Positions 1 through 12,545 of a stretch of 64,000 nucleotides of DNA are shown here, one piece after another (position 1 is the stretch's first letter; each line of letters begins with the position of its first letter). This DNA comes from Holacanthus passer. Lineage: Eukaryota > Chordata > Actinopteri > Pomacanthidae. The translations under genes and the position numbers were made by a program. The DNA lies in assembly GCA_025331565.1 (NCBI GenBank), contig JAFREQ010000062.1:310001-374000 (forward strand). Direction: 5' to 3'. Under the pieces are notes generated by a model, which was not told the DNA's origin, did not search any database, and saw only the letters and a program-made list of their open reading frames with translations.

Positions 1-322
1 ATCGAAATAAGCCTCAACTAGTGACATCAAGTTACATCTGCACGTCCTCACCTCTGTGTTCTCTAGTTTTACTGCAATATCACATCAGGTTGGCTGAACA
101 GTGCCATTTAATTCACGTGTATGAAGAGGATGAAAGGGAAAGAGTGAAAGGTGGAGGAATACCTGGTACAACCCCGTTAGTGGCGATTGCACTCATCGAT
201 ATTGCAGTCAACATCGTCTGCAGAGAGACGGAAAGACAGACAGGTTTTAGTAAATTCAGAGAGCTTTAAATTTTGTCTTGTCGTGTCCATCTGCAAACAT
301 GGCTGGACGCTGAAATACTCAC

Positions 323-2916
323 ACAGCAGCAGCATATGAAGACAATGCAGAGGCCCTGCAGCACTCCAGCAGTTCCCACCACCCACGTCAACCGCAGGAA
401 CAGGATGACACCGAAGATGTTCTGGAGGCAAGGCAGGTAAACGCCCATAAACGTCCCCATCTGTGGCGACTGGAAGGCAGAGGCAGCAGAGATGGAACAA
501 ACAGTTGTTTTCAAGACTCCATTTAGACATTTTCGTCTTCCAGATAAACAGAGAGAAAAACATTACAACGTCTTCTAAAATATTTTTTTCTAGACGAGCT
601 ACTCTACAATCTTTCCACACACCCACTGGCGCCTGCACATACATGACCCCCTGGTTGGGAATCACTGCCCTTCACCACCCTGACTTATGTTGATGCTTAT
701 AGTGAACACACTGCGTGGCCAGAAGGGAAGATTAAAATGTTTTGGTTTCCCAGCCGTCTGTTGGCAAATGTGTCCAATCCTGCAAACGTGCGATCAGAAC
801 AGGGTGGAAATAGTAAATTACTCTGAACCACCACAGCAGACTGTCTAATGCAGGCCAGCTGGCTCCTTATCAGCAAGGCTTGCATGGCAGAGCAGGGTCA
901 CATTTTACTGTACTTTCACTTTCAGATGCTGAGTCAAGAGGAGTCATTTCAGAAGAGTCATTTCTTTCTTGTTCATTTCATCTTTACCCCTGTATTTCAT
1001 TTCAGTTTGAACATGTGCACTGGTAACCAAAGACATTTCTTACTGCGATCGTGATCACATCAACTGCACATCTTTTTGCCACCATTGTAGTATAAGAACA
1101 TTGTACAAGAGGACAAAGTACATCTGGGATCATACACTGTTCTAAGTATGGGTGTTGTCATTGGCATCGAAGTCTTCGATTTAAACAAAAAACACTGCAT
1201 ATTTTAGCTTGGTGCAGGCGGCTGTGAGAAGATTTGATTAATCTTGAAGAAAAGTATTAATTTAACCAAAAGAGATCTCATAAATATTGAATTATTGGGG
1301 GTTGAATGAGCAAAGGTTCTTATAATTGACATTGGGGGTGAACCTCTTGCCTCGGGCTATTATTTTTTAAAAAGGTGTTTTTACTGCTCATCAAAAAAGA
1401 CGATTATCAGTTTTACAAAGGGAGTTACGTGGAGTCTGGTGTACCTTGCTGGCTTTCTTCTTCTCGCCGATGCTCTCAGCCTCCTCGTGCTCCTTGGCGC
1501 CTTGCGTCAGGTTGGTGTAGTTGGCCAGGCGATTGAGCAGAGAGGACACCTTCGGCCGAGTGTCCATCTCCTCCTGCGGTTTAAAAGCAAGGAGGAGAAA
1601 AGGGGATGAGGTAACAGATGGAGTAGAGGGGAATGAGGGGTGGTGGAGGGAGATGGCGAAGGGAGAAATAGGGTGGAACGAGATAAAGAATAAGAGGTGG
1701 GCAGTTGGTAAAGAAGAGGAGAGAAGAGGGGAGGAATGAGATAGCCCGGGGATGTGGAAGGAAGAGAGGAAAGAAAAGGGACAGGGTATAGAAATGACAA
1801 GACAGGAGATTAAGTGGAAGAAGAAAGGAGGGATGAAGAGGAAATTGGGCAGAGAAAGAGACATATTGAATGACTCGTTAAAGAAGCGGGAGATAGAAGA
1901 CAGAGCCGTTTCCTGGGAACTTCAAAATCTATAAAAAACTGAAATGATCTGCACCCACCAGCCAAATGCTGGTTTATTTTTGGCTCTAGTTTAGCAGACA
2001 CTTTGGCAAACAAACAACCACCATTTGGAGGTTCTGTTTTTATCCCTGTGCTGTGTGACAAAACAGGAAAAGTGAACATTTTTAGTGAGCAAACATTGCC
2101 ACAAGAACAACTGTTTTCAGGACATGATTATATAAAGATATGGTTATGTCATTTTGTGTTTCGAACCTCAAATAAAGCCAAGTTTCTGTCGTAGAAGTCG
2201 TCGTCGTCCATCCCATGAGTGTTGTTGATGTACACGCTGGAGATTTTGGAATTTCCATCACCTGGACACAAAGAAAGAGACTGTGAATAAAAGGAAAGCA
2301 GGAAACCAGTTCACAATTCTTTGACTCTTATGCTCATACTGGACATTTAACGATGTGTATGTATGTAAATGATTTTAAAGACCTTGTTTGTGTGAGGGCT
2401 TCCTTGTTTAGCTGAAGTGGTCAGACACTAACAAAAGTTGAACAGATTATATTTTGGCACAGAATGAAGACTGGATTTTGTTCCTCACCACTTACACTGA
2501 AAGCACATTTTATGTAAACTGAAGTGATTTCTTAATGTTCAGTATGAACAGGAAAAACTTTATTATAATAAGCAAAGCAAAGCTGAAATTATTAGTTTGA
2601 TGATTCCTGTGTTTGCATCAAAAGTAAAATAGATCACTAGAGAGCGAAAATACTGTTAATGCTGTAGTATTGTTCCCAGAATACAGTATACAAGCATCAT
2701 ACAAACGGCTACACACAACTGAAATTCTGCACAGTTAAACAACAGATATGATTAATCAGTAATTTAAATAATTGATAGTTGCAGTCTTAAAGCAAAACCA
2801 GTTTCAACCTCTTTATTTAGGACAGACTTGATCATCCTTTAACACAATTTTCAGCACCGTCACTGTAGTTTGGTGGCATCGAGTTGCAGTCAGATTAATT
2901 CTAACTTTCTCTCCCT

Positions 2917-2952
<36 letters not shown>

Positions 2953-4416
2953 CAGCTTGATGCAACGGCCACCATGTCGCCACTTCAGTTCCGCCTCAGT
3001 CAGCACAGACCACTGCATCAGCAGCACCTGAGTCAGCAACATCACTTCCCTCCCTGCTCCGCCACACTCACGCGAACGGCAGCGAACGGCCATATGCAGA
3101 GTCACGTTTAACGGAAGGACACTTACACACAACGTGAGGCCCAAATCAAAGATGGGTCATTGTTGTTCAAAAATTATGTGAATATATAAATAAAAATAGG
3201 CATTCTGTTGGTTTAGTGGACCAGATTTCTTTAATGTGAAGAAACACTTTCCTGTCTGGATTTCACACTAGTGACAGGATAGTTGTTACTGCAACATCCT
3301 GTTTCTCAAAATTACTTCTATTTTTTAATATTTTGCTTTTTTCCTTGTGAGGTGTTGGATACTTTCACCCCTAAAAGCCTGTAAAAACACTTTAAATTGG
3401 TTGACAGCTCCATAACCTGTGATGAGGTTCAATAACCATGAATGAACACTTTATGGTCCAGACAGAAAGCTGCATGACACACGAGCTGGTTAATCCCAGA
3501 ATGCATCAGCAAACATTTGCTAGTAACAATCAAGGGCTGGTTACACACTGAGAAAAAGTATATAGCCACGAAATGGAAGCAGCATTTGGTTGGTGCTGTT
3601 TGCGATCCTTCGTTTGGCCAAAGATAGCGAGTGTGAAACTTGTCTCCACACCAGTGAAAACAACTTGCCTGTGAATATTCAGAGGCTAAAGCATGATGGC
3701 GCAGCAGGAAACGACGAATTAACAAGCTATTTTTGCTAATTGTTCTTCAAAAAAACATATATACTGTAAACTCTCTGCCAACACATGCTCTATGGATGCT
3801 TATTTATAATTAGAATATTTACAGCATTCTTTGCATGCAATAAAAATAAAGGTGCTTTGGGTAAATGCAGGTACATTTCAGCGCACGTTAACAAGCACAT
3901 ACCCACATCTCCTCTGGTATGTTCAAGGCCGAACCTGCCGATCAGGACAGTCAGGACTCGGAAAGACGATGACAGCGTCTTAAGGATGTCAACACTTCGT
4001 AACAGCTCAGCCTGTCTGACTGGACTGCACCTGATAACAACGACTTCCCCTGAAAACGACGACTTCCCCAACACACAACACAGTAACAGTACGTTTTGGT
4101 TATTTACTAGAGAGCTGAGCTAAATTTGACGATGTGATGCAGAGATCTGGTTGCAGCCACAATCTTGAAAATATTCAGAATCCAAGGAAATCAGCTCTAA
4201 AATAGGTTCACCTTAAGTTACTACTGCAGAAAAAAATCAGCATCCTGCCCTCTGTAAATACCTACACTCACACTCAGCTTAACACAAGGAACGCAGCTGT
4301 CATTTTGTGTGTGTGTTCCCCGAGTGAAATCCTCCACCTGAGATTCCCACATCTGAGTACGATGCCTTTTCATGTGTATGTGTGAGCAAGCAGTGAAGCA
4401 GAAGGCTACTGGAGCC

Positions 4417-4456
<40 letters not shown>

Positions 4457-6925
4457 GCTGTAAACACATCAAATTCAATAGCTATCTTTATTGGTGTCAA
4501 AAAAAAATACCGGATCACAGAGCATTTGACCTTTCTGAAAATAACCGTCCACTCCTCCGGCCTCCTTTTCATTCTCATCGTCTTTCGGGATCTTGACTCA
4601 TTCACTTCAACGGCAGTGTTTTTGTTGTCAGCGTGCACGGTTTTCTCTTTGAGCCGAGACAACTGCTGTGTTTGTTTGTTTCTTTCTCCATATAAACAAG
4701 CGCAGCATCAAGCAGCCTGATCGAAACTCAATCGGATTAACCGGCTCGATTTCTATTTATGGAAGCTTATTAAACAACGTGGGGCATCCTCACTACTATG
4801 CAACCTCTTAAGTGGATCAGGGCAGCTAATACAGTTACATCTCCCCACAGTTATAACCCCCCTGTTGAGCCAGTGAATCAGTGCAGCTATTCTTAAACAT
4901 TGGGAAAGTGAGTTACTGCGCTCCACACGACAACTGCACAGTCACAGCAAAGATTATTAACTATTTATAATTTTCCTCCAATTACTCATCTGGATTCCCA
5001 CGCGATCGCACATCAAACTGGACTATGCACTAGATGTATATGTTTCTCAGCTGTCAGCTAGCGTTAAGTAAAGAGCTGAATTAGTGTATCTGCTCTGTAG
5101 GTGGGCTGATGACCGCAGCGGGAGGAGTGGAACCTACACTAAGGGCTTACATTAGAGTCCTCTTATTGTTCTCACCGTCTGCAGAGAGCAATCGCTCCGA
5201 CTGTTGCTCATTTTGCTGTGAAGCCCCCAAAGGAGCAAAGCTTTCACTTAAACAACAAATTAGTAGAGATTTATGACCCAGAGAGCCATAAAACACACTT
5301 AAAAACACATTGTTAAACTTGAGACACGCAAGAGGTTACGTCTAAAAATAGCACTTCTCTTTTTACTTCCCATGAAACCGACATTTTGGACGCACGTTCA
5401 TTGATCGTGTGAGCCTGAGCCAACGAGGACCTCTCGGACCGGCTCACTCCTGGGAAACTGTTGGGAATCCAGCATTGATTCATAGTGAATTAACTTGTAG
5501 CACAAACAGGAAAACATAAAGAAATGATCAGAAAACCGTGAGCCAGCATAACCAGCGTACTAAGACACTGTGAAACTGCAACTAATGAGAGGACGTGTGT
5601 GCAAAATGTGAACTAAATGGACATGATGTGGAAGTGAGTGAGACAAACTCAAACACTGAAAGCTTACAAACGGCAAAATATCTGAAGACTGTGAGAAGAA
5701 CTCATGTGATGTAATGTCAGGAGACTGCATGCTCATGTTCTCTGTGGTATCTTACACCAAAAGGACTTTAGACGTCTTTTATTCCACCATGAACCCTATT
5801 GGTCAGGGTTTTATTCAAAGTCTGTGGACCCACCCTCACACCCACAACTTCTCTCATTTCTTCTTATTGCTATGCATTCAGTGAGATACTAATACTACTA
5901 CAACTTCAGCCCCTCCGTTTCTTTAACCTATGTTTGCTTACACTAACTTGCTTTATTAAAAGTATGCTGAATTAGTTATTAGCAGGTCCTGTGAGAAGGA
6001 GTGTGATTTTGGTGCAGATAGTGGCAACTGGGTGTTAAAGTACCTTAACAGCGTTAATGATCCACCTACGGCTGCTGCTCTCACTGTCTGTGTTGGTGAA
6101 CAACCTTAAATAACCTTTAATTACTACATTGACTGATATCATAAATTGCATCATGCCAATCTTGAAACTCCGGAATACTCCATTAATTATACTATAGTTA
6201 ATAGATTGATATCTCCACCTTTGTACTAGAAACATCATAACCCACATTCATTATTAAAACAAAAATTACTCATACAAATTCCATGGCAATGGGAACCTCT
6301 GACTGTCAACTAAAGATCTAAAAACAGATCCAGCAACATATTCTTGTTGCTGTTTTTGGGACATTTTTCCACAGCTTACTTTTTCTACATAAAGCTTAAT
6401 GTACAGGTTCAACTGTACAGGAAGGTGTGACATGACATGCTTTTCTAAGCCAAGCTGTCAGGACGGAGGAGTGGAGGATTGAACAGTGGTTTCATCATCT
6501 GTAGTAAGTAGTGGGATTAGATACATAGACACAGGGTGACAGGTTGGTATGTAGACTAGGTGTGTGATCTGCTTTTCATTCCTCCACACTTTGGTCCACC
6601 ATAAAAAAAGTGAACACGCTTTAGGAGATATGTTTTAAACTCGCCTTAAAATATATACCTTGAACCTACAGTACCAACACATTATGTCCAGGTGGATGTG
6701 TGTGTGGTCACCTTGCTCCACACTGCTGTGCTCCGGCGTGTCGGCCCCTCCTCCTGCCGTCACGCCCCCCGACGTCTCGCTGAGCGGGTCACTTCGATTG
6801 ACGCTCTCCCTGGATCCAAAGCGCACGCGGGCGCCGGAGCGGGAGCTGATGTCGGGCGACGTGTCGGACAGCCCAGGGAGGTCCTCCGCCTTGGTGGGCG
6901 TCACCGTGAAGCGCACAGATGCCAT
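323..6925 (-). CDS. slc12a6: K-Cl cotransporter KCC3 (SLC12A6), N-terminal part
   Basis: Electroneutral K+/Cl- symporter of the plasma membrane that lowers cell chloride and volume. Four coding exons are visible: 6712-6925, 2167-2261, 1445-1573 and 323-469. Their phases join cleanly (214, 95, 129 and 147 nt) and give 195 residues. The start at 6925 gives MASVRFTVTPTK, the known start of the KCC3b isoform. RFTV (residues 5-8) fits the SPAK/OSR1 kinase docking motif RFxV. Exon 3 carries the KCC hallmark from MDTRPKVSSLLNRLANYTNL. Exon 4 carries MGTFMGVYLPCLQNIFGVIL, the first transmembrane helix, and ends in ICCCC. These segments match KCC3 better than KCC1, KCC2 or KCC4 as I recall those proteins. 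The next exon (TM2 onward) is not found and must lie beyond position 1, so the gene is truncated by the window edge. Intron 2262-6711 holds microsatellites and no further exon that I can support. Confidence 0.93.
2919..2949. repeat. (CA)n microsatellite
   Basis: An uninterrupted CA run of about 15 units inside the slc12a6 intron. It creates spurious Cys/Val open frames on the minus strand. Confidence 0.95.
4421..4453. repeat. (GT)n microsatellite
   Basis: A GT run of about 16 units in the slc12a6 intron. It produces spurious Thr-His repeat frames on the minus strand and Cys-Val on the plus strand. Confidence 0.95.
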
Positions 6926-9900
6926 GGCAGCTCGCTTGGGAAAAGTAGAAGAGGAGGGGAGGGTTGTTGTGTGGGATGCAGGTGGAGAAGGATGGGGTCA
7001 GGGAGCGGTCAAGGACTAGCTAGCGGGGCTGTGCTGACCTGAGCTGAGCTCGGCTAGGCTATCTCCCAGGTGATGCTGAGGTGGCGGCGGCCTCTACAAT
7101 TTGTTCTTTTGCTGCTGCACTTCTCCATTGAAGCAAAGCTTTTGGCTGCCACCAGGCATGTGAAAGGAAATCTACAACAGGCCTCTGTCTGTGCCTACGA
7201 GTGTCAACAATCTTTCTGATTCTGCTTTAAATATAGCAGATTTACAAGTGATACTGACACACAGGTACAAATTCCTTTACTATAAATGTGTGAATGTGTA
7301 GTAGATCAGTTTCAAGCAGCTAAAAGATAGGAACACTTAAATGAAGAGTTGAGGATGTCAAAATAAATCTTTCCTTTCTTCCCATCAACCTGTGCTCAAA
7401 TAGTGTTTCTACACTTTGCACATTATCTTTTCTATCTACACTAGGTCTTAATTCCTATGGATGAAGACTCTGGCTCAGGACAGCATTCTGTTAAACTTGT
7501 CTTCCTCTCTGCCGTTTCTCAAGTTAACACAACTATAATTTTGACTGATGTGTGTCTCGGAGATAAAAATGTCTTTCTACAGACAGAACCTGTCGATGGT
7601 CACAACCAGGGTGAGGGGAGAGGTGGTGGGAGGAAAGTTTTTGGTGCAGTGAGAGAGAGGATGGAAAGAAGTGATTGAAATGGAGAGAAAAAATACAGCT
7701 GAAATGAGTTTATACAGCAAAAAACTGGCCTAGATGTTTGTGAAAAGGAACACAGTCTCTTAAAAACAAAGCAGGCTACATTTATAGAGGAAGAAAATTT
7801 GGAAATGTAACACTAATCTTTATGTAACTGTATCTGCCACAGGTAGTCAGAATTTCAGATTTTCATCAGATTTTATGAGATAGCATGTAGTCATTACAAA
7901 CAGCATTTGTGTAATGTCTTGTCCTGTAAAGATAACAAGTTCAACAGAGCTTTACAATGCTCGCTCTGTAGTACCATAAAAAACTCATGCACACAGAAAG
8001 CTGAAAAAGGAGCACGGTTAATTCCAGTTTATGGGCAAAAGGTTTGTCACTTTAAGTCCACCCATGGGCTCTAAAATCAATAAATGCAGGCGTTAACATG
8101 ATTTTCTACGTAATAAAAATGTCACTAACTCTGAATATTACACTCATATTTCATTCACTTTTCTGACCCAATGTTTCCTTCAAGCACCTAATAGGACATT
8201 AACATAATTAATCTAGCTAAACTAACTCCTGAGACAGTTTGACAGGGGGGCTTTCCTTCCACAACACGACATCTCTCTAATGAAGGAGGTGTCAAACAGT
8301 AACCAGTATGAACCACACCGGAGGTGCAAAGTCAACTATGCAATTTACTCCATCATCTTGGGAGGAAAAAGAAACATGACAGGTGGATTTGGCCGAATTG
8401 TTGTTTTAGCTCAGTTCTTAAATTAATTATTAAAGGAGAGCGGTTCCAACCGGTTGTGCCGCTTGCTGCCGGCTGTTTTTCTCTCACTCTGCATGCAGAG
8501 GCACGACACATTTCCCTGTTTCCCTCGCATGCTCTGTCTGTCCACGGTGAGAGATGGACAGAGGAGAGACAGATTACTGGTCTTTCACGTTCAACTAGAA
8601 AAGCGTCTCCCTTATTTTCACAAAGTTTCGGTCACGTTCGGCCGACTCAGCAGGGGGGAGCTGAGGCTTATCCCAGCATGCCTTGTGCAGAAGGCTGGGA
8701 AACACCCCGGAGAGGTGATTAGTCTAGACAAACACACTCAATCAGGAATCTCCAATACAACTTGATGGCATGTCTTCAGACTGAAGAAGGAAACCACAGA
8801 GGACCAGTTGGTAACATGAGGAGAAAATGCTTCAGCCCAGCATTTTCCCAATCATCTCACTTCCCATCACGCTCTGTTCCCATCATATGCAAATGAAGCA
8901 ATATATCTAGGTACAATTACACATGTTGTTATCAATACACTAGTACAGATGTTGCAATATGTTCTCTTATGATACTGAGGCAAGGGTGTTTCCTTTTTTA
9001 CTGCACACATTTGCTTACTTATTCTGGTTACTTGTGTGCTATCACAGCATATTTGGTTAGTATAGAACTTCAAGTCTCCACTTTCAGTCGAAGCAGGAAC
9101 ATTGGAGAATAACAAGGTGCAGAACATTTTGTTCTCCTTTCTGGCAATTCAGCTCTGATTTTGGTTTTTTCAAACGCTTCTTTTTGCATTGTAGAGGATA
9201 GTTTTTCTGCTCTGTTACACAGATGTCATGCTGTATCACTCACAGCTGTCTTTTGATTAATTATAGAGCAGTGAATCAGCATAGTAGGGTGTGTTTCTCT
9301 GATTCTCAGCCCTGAATGATCAAGTGCTCAATTCCATAAATAGCATGAATAAATACCCCTAGTTGATGTAAAATCAATATCATGATATGAAACTGATATC
9401 ACCTGGGACTTTTAATATATAATACACATGTTGTTCAAAATCTCTCTTTGTTTTAAAGTTTGCATTAATGATGTAGGTGGTTTAATTTTCTGATTTCTCT
9501 ACATTTTTATTTGAGTTTAATGATCAATAAATGAATGGCCTGTCATTTGACATACAGTTCACATTTTTCCAGCAGCTAATTTAAAATATTGAATCAAAGC
9601 ACCAGGACTCAAAATATTATTATTACTTATGAATTAGAAAGTCAAAATGAGGAGATGGTGTCAGTACCCGAGCTGTCAGGCTCTGTCTCGTTAATGCAGC
9701 TGAAATCAACACCATCCAGGTCCGAGCACAAATCCAAACACGTCTTTTTCAATTAGGACAAACATCTTCTAATTAGTCCCAAGCAGCAACTATAAGAGAA
9801 GCTCAGCTGATGGTGATGCTCGCCTGCTAACAGCCACTCAGATGCCACTATAAGCCAATTAAGCTAGCCATAATATTTCTGGCTTGAACCGGTCAGTGAA

Positions 9901-10600
9901 CGCCTCACGGATATACACAGACAGAGCTGGCGATGTGATGACATTATGAGCAGATGTTGTTTGTTGGATCTGATCTTATAAAATCGTTTTCGTGACATAA
10001 AGGAATCTGGTCTGAAGCTGCGGTTTCAGGGTTCAGTTGAAACCGGCTAATTAAAATGAGAAAGGCGCGCAGTTGATTTGAGATAAACAGGTGCAGTAAT
10101 TAGTCTGTTATTCATGAGCTTCTGTTTGAGATAAATATAATGTTAGGAAGAGCAAGCTCGAGCCATCACTTGGGCAGCTGGAGATACCAGGGGGTTGTAT
10201 CGGGTGAGGTGGTCGCTAGCCGAAGCTAACGTTAGCCACAAGCTAGCCATGCCGCTGATTAACTCCGCGGAGCTCCGGCTAATTTCACTGACAGCCGCAA
10301 AAACCTCATGAAAATCTCAAACCCTGGATATTAGTCACGTAAATCACATACCTGGCTCGAGCTTCCTGCACAAGACGCTTCCACCAGATGGTTGTTTTCA
10401 GTTACATCTGGGAAGATTGGGCTCCACATCCAGGTTTTCTCGGCACTTTTTTTTTTGTCCAACCGACTCAACAAAAAACATGCGGAGGGCAGAACTGGGC
10501 GATTCTAGTCCCACTTCTCTTTCCGTAGTTCCAACGTCTTGCGCATGCGTAGTGACGGACGAGCTGTCAACGCTGACCGGGAAGTGTAGTTCATAAAGTG
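6926..10600 (-). promoter_or_regulatory. slc12a6: slc12a6 5' region: UTR acceptor, first intron, 5' UTR exon and promoter
   Basis: The start-codon exon has a pyrimidine-rich acceptor ending CCCAAG at about 6936. A strong donor (CCAG|GTATGT on the minus strand) lies at 10351/10350, so a non-coding first exon probably runs from 10352 to about 10500-10560. Around 10541 the sequence gcgcatgcgt resembles an NRF1 site, with an ETS-like ttccg at 10521 and a gggaagtgtagtt element near 10580 like the ZNF143 core. These suggest a TATA-less housekeeping promoter. The intron in between shows no coding exon, but holds a degenerate repeat near 8.65-8.83 kb. Exon limits and transcription start are inferred. 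Confidence 0.5.
8650..8830 (+). repeat. Degenerate copy of a widespread fish interspersed repeat
   Basis: The stretch with atcccagcatgccttgtgca, gaaacaccccggagaggt and, further on, gcatgtcttcagactgaaga then ggaaacc matches in order the blocks of a repeat found throughout teleost genomes. That repeat has a 'tcccagcatgcattggg ... acaccctggacaggt ... gcatgtctttggactgtgg' core, recalled from general experience. The copy is heavily mutated and lies in the first intron of slc12a6. I cannot name the Repbase family. Confidence 0.5.
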
Positions 10601-10739
10601 TTGTTTGCAATTGATCACTTAAATATTCAAACGCTTTAAAAAATGTTTTTACATTAGTGAGATAAATACAGCTCTGAAGAGAAATGTGACGTTAAAGCGA
10701 ATTAATGCTACAAAATAGAGAGTGTCACCAAATTATTAC

Positions 10740-11115
10740 ATACAAATTTAAGGTACTTTTACTTGAGTATTTCCATTTAATGCAATATTATAGTTCTACT
10801 CCACTACACTTCAGAGGGAAGTATTGGGCTTTTTACTCCACTACATTTATCTGACAGCTGTCGTGATTTACATTTCATATTTTTTACAATACACATTGTT
10901 GCATCAAATTAAGAATCCAATAATGTGATATATAATAATATTTAAGTAATTGTGGCCATTTTTTAGCAGAAGTAGTACTTTTACATTTGATACTTTATGT
11001 ATATTTTGCCTATAATATTTATGTAGTTTTACTTCTAAATGCCAGACTTTGACTCATAATGGAGTATCTTCCGTTGTATTTGTACTTTCACTTCAGTAAA
11101 GGATTTGAGTACTTC
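10740..11115. repeat. Interspersed repeat of the 'agtacttttacttgagta' family
   Basis: AT-rich intergenic DNA with the recurring phrases acttttacttgagtatttcc, ctccactacatttatctgac and cttcagtaaaggatttgagt. These are characteristic of a high-copy teleost repeat. Related phrases recur in this window near 25.26-25.76, 55.74-55.86 and 58.08-58.20 kb. Class not identified. This repeat and unremarkable AT-rich DNA fill the gap between the slc12a6 promoter and the nop10 3' end. Confidence 0.6.
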
Positions 11116-11744
11116 TGAGAGTCACACCCACACAACCGAGCAAAGTAAGCGTGTGCATAAAGGGTATGTACAGGGTGTAAACAGTATTGTGTATGTTTCC
11201 ACTTGCAGGCTCTTTAGCAAGACTGGCTTACAAGATGATGAAGAAATATTCAGTTTGACTTTCACATGGACTTGGTGGAATGGAGTGATCGGTCGCACAG
11301 TTTTCATACTCACGAGACCAATCATTGAGCTCTTGTGCTCTGTGCAGAAGCATCTGCATTTGTTATGTTGCATCGCTCATTTATTCAGGTTTTAATCTTA
11401 AATGTGTCACCCATTTGGATTTTATACACACAAACACAACCGACTTCAAATCATCAACCAAACATTTATTCAGCACGAAAACAAAATCATAACAAATCTT
11501 AAATGAATGTAAAGAAGTTACGGTACATAAAAAGATCGACAGCTGATATCCAACACATGAACAGTCCCTGAAATTTGAGCCAGGAGCTTTGGGTGAAACT
11601 GAGGACAAGTCCTGGCTGCATTTTCATGAGTTGGGATCCTGAATGTGTATTTTGCTTTTTGCTTTACAGTTCCATCCTTGCCTTCATCCCTCTGTTCCTT
11701 GGCCCAATCTCCATCCATCTCTCGCCTCTTTCTCCACTGTTCCC

Positions 11745-12545
11745 TCACAGAACAGGTCTGGGCTGCTGAGTGAGCAGAAGGCCGAAGCGTTTCTTCACTG
11801 TCACCCGGTGTCGGGAGAACTTGTCATCAGGGGAGAAGCGGGCCGGGTGGGCCGAGCTGGTTGGCTGCCCTTCAGGACAAACCTTCTGTGGTGACAAAGA
11901 AGGGGGAAAAAAGCCAAACAGCTCAGTTGGTTTCAGTGCTGGGAGACATTAATAAAATAAAGGCATTCTTGGATAACAGATCTCAACATCTGCAGAGTTT
12001 CAAGACCCATGTAAACATTCTCTAGTGTGATTAGGCAACAATGTAACTGGATAAATGCTTTGTGGCATTAACTGAAGAAACAAAAGGCTGTATAACAATT
12101 CAGAATTCTAAAAATAGTGAGTGAACGTGTCAGTGTGTTTGGGTTATTTCAGCTAACATTTCTTACCATCTGAAAGAGATTAAATGCCACAGATGATGAG
12201 CTTTATATAGTTGACAACCTTTTTATTGATATCAGTGTTTGCCTCCATCAAGGTTTGTTTCTTACAAGTTTAATATGAAAACCACCAGACATAGTTTAAT
12301 GTTACAGTATTAGCTACTAGCTAATTTCAACATAAGGTGTATCAAGGTTGATTTAAAGTTTGAGTACGTTTTATTTCTTCAGATGAGCCACAGCATGTTT
12401 GGTGCTAAAGTGAAAAGACTTTAATAAAGAAGTAAAACACATGTAAACAGAATAATGTTGAGTTAGATGTGAAGAATGTAAACATCGTTACCTTCAGAGT
12501 ATAAACTCTGTCCCCGTTCTCATTCAGGTAAAACTGCAGAAACAT
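11745..12545 (-). CDS. nop10: H/ACA snoRNP subunit NOP10
   Basis: Small core protein of box H/ACA ribonucleoproteins. With dyskerin, NHP2 and GAR1 it supports rRNA and snRNA pseudouridylation and telomerase RNA stability in the nucleolus and Cajal bodies. Two exons: 12492-12545 encodes MFLQFYLNENGDRVYTLK, with donor AAG|GTAACG. 11745-11885 encodes 46 more residues (KVCPEGQPTSSAHPARFSPD onward) ending TQQPRPVL and a stop. The total is exactly 64 aa, the usual eukaryotic length. SAHPARFSPDDK is the near-invariant family core. A poly(A) signal (AATAAA on the minus strand) lies at 11465-11470. An in-frame ATG 78 nt upstream (12623) would add 26 residues, but conservation favours MFLQ. In human, NOP10 likewise sits between SLC12A6 and NUTM1 on the SLC12A6 strand. 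Confidence 0.97.

Noticed and set aside
1391..1864. 157-codon minus-strand frame rich in Ser, Phe and Pro
   Set aside because: Only 1445-1573 is coding (KCC3 exon). The rest is its pyrimidine-rich intron read through.
4300..4662. 120-codon minus-strand frame with Thr-His repeats
   Set aside because: Created by the (GT)n microsatellite at 4421-4453.
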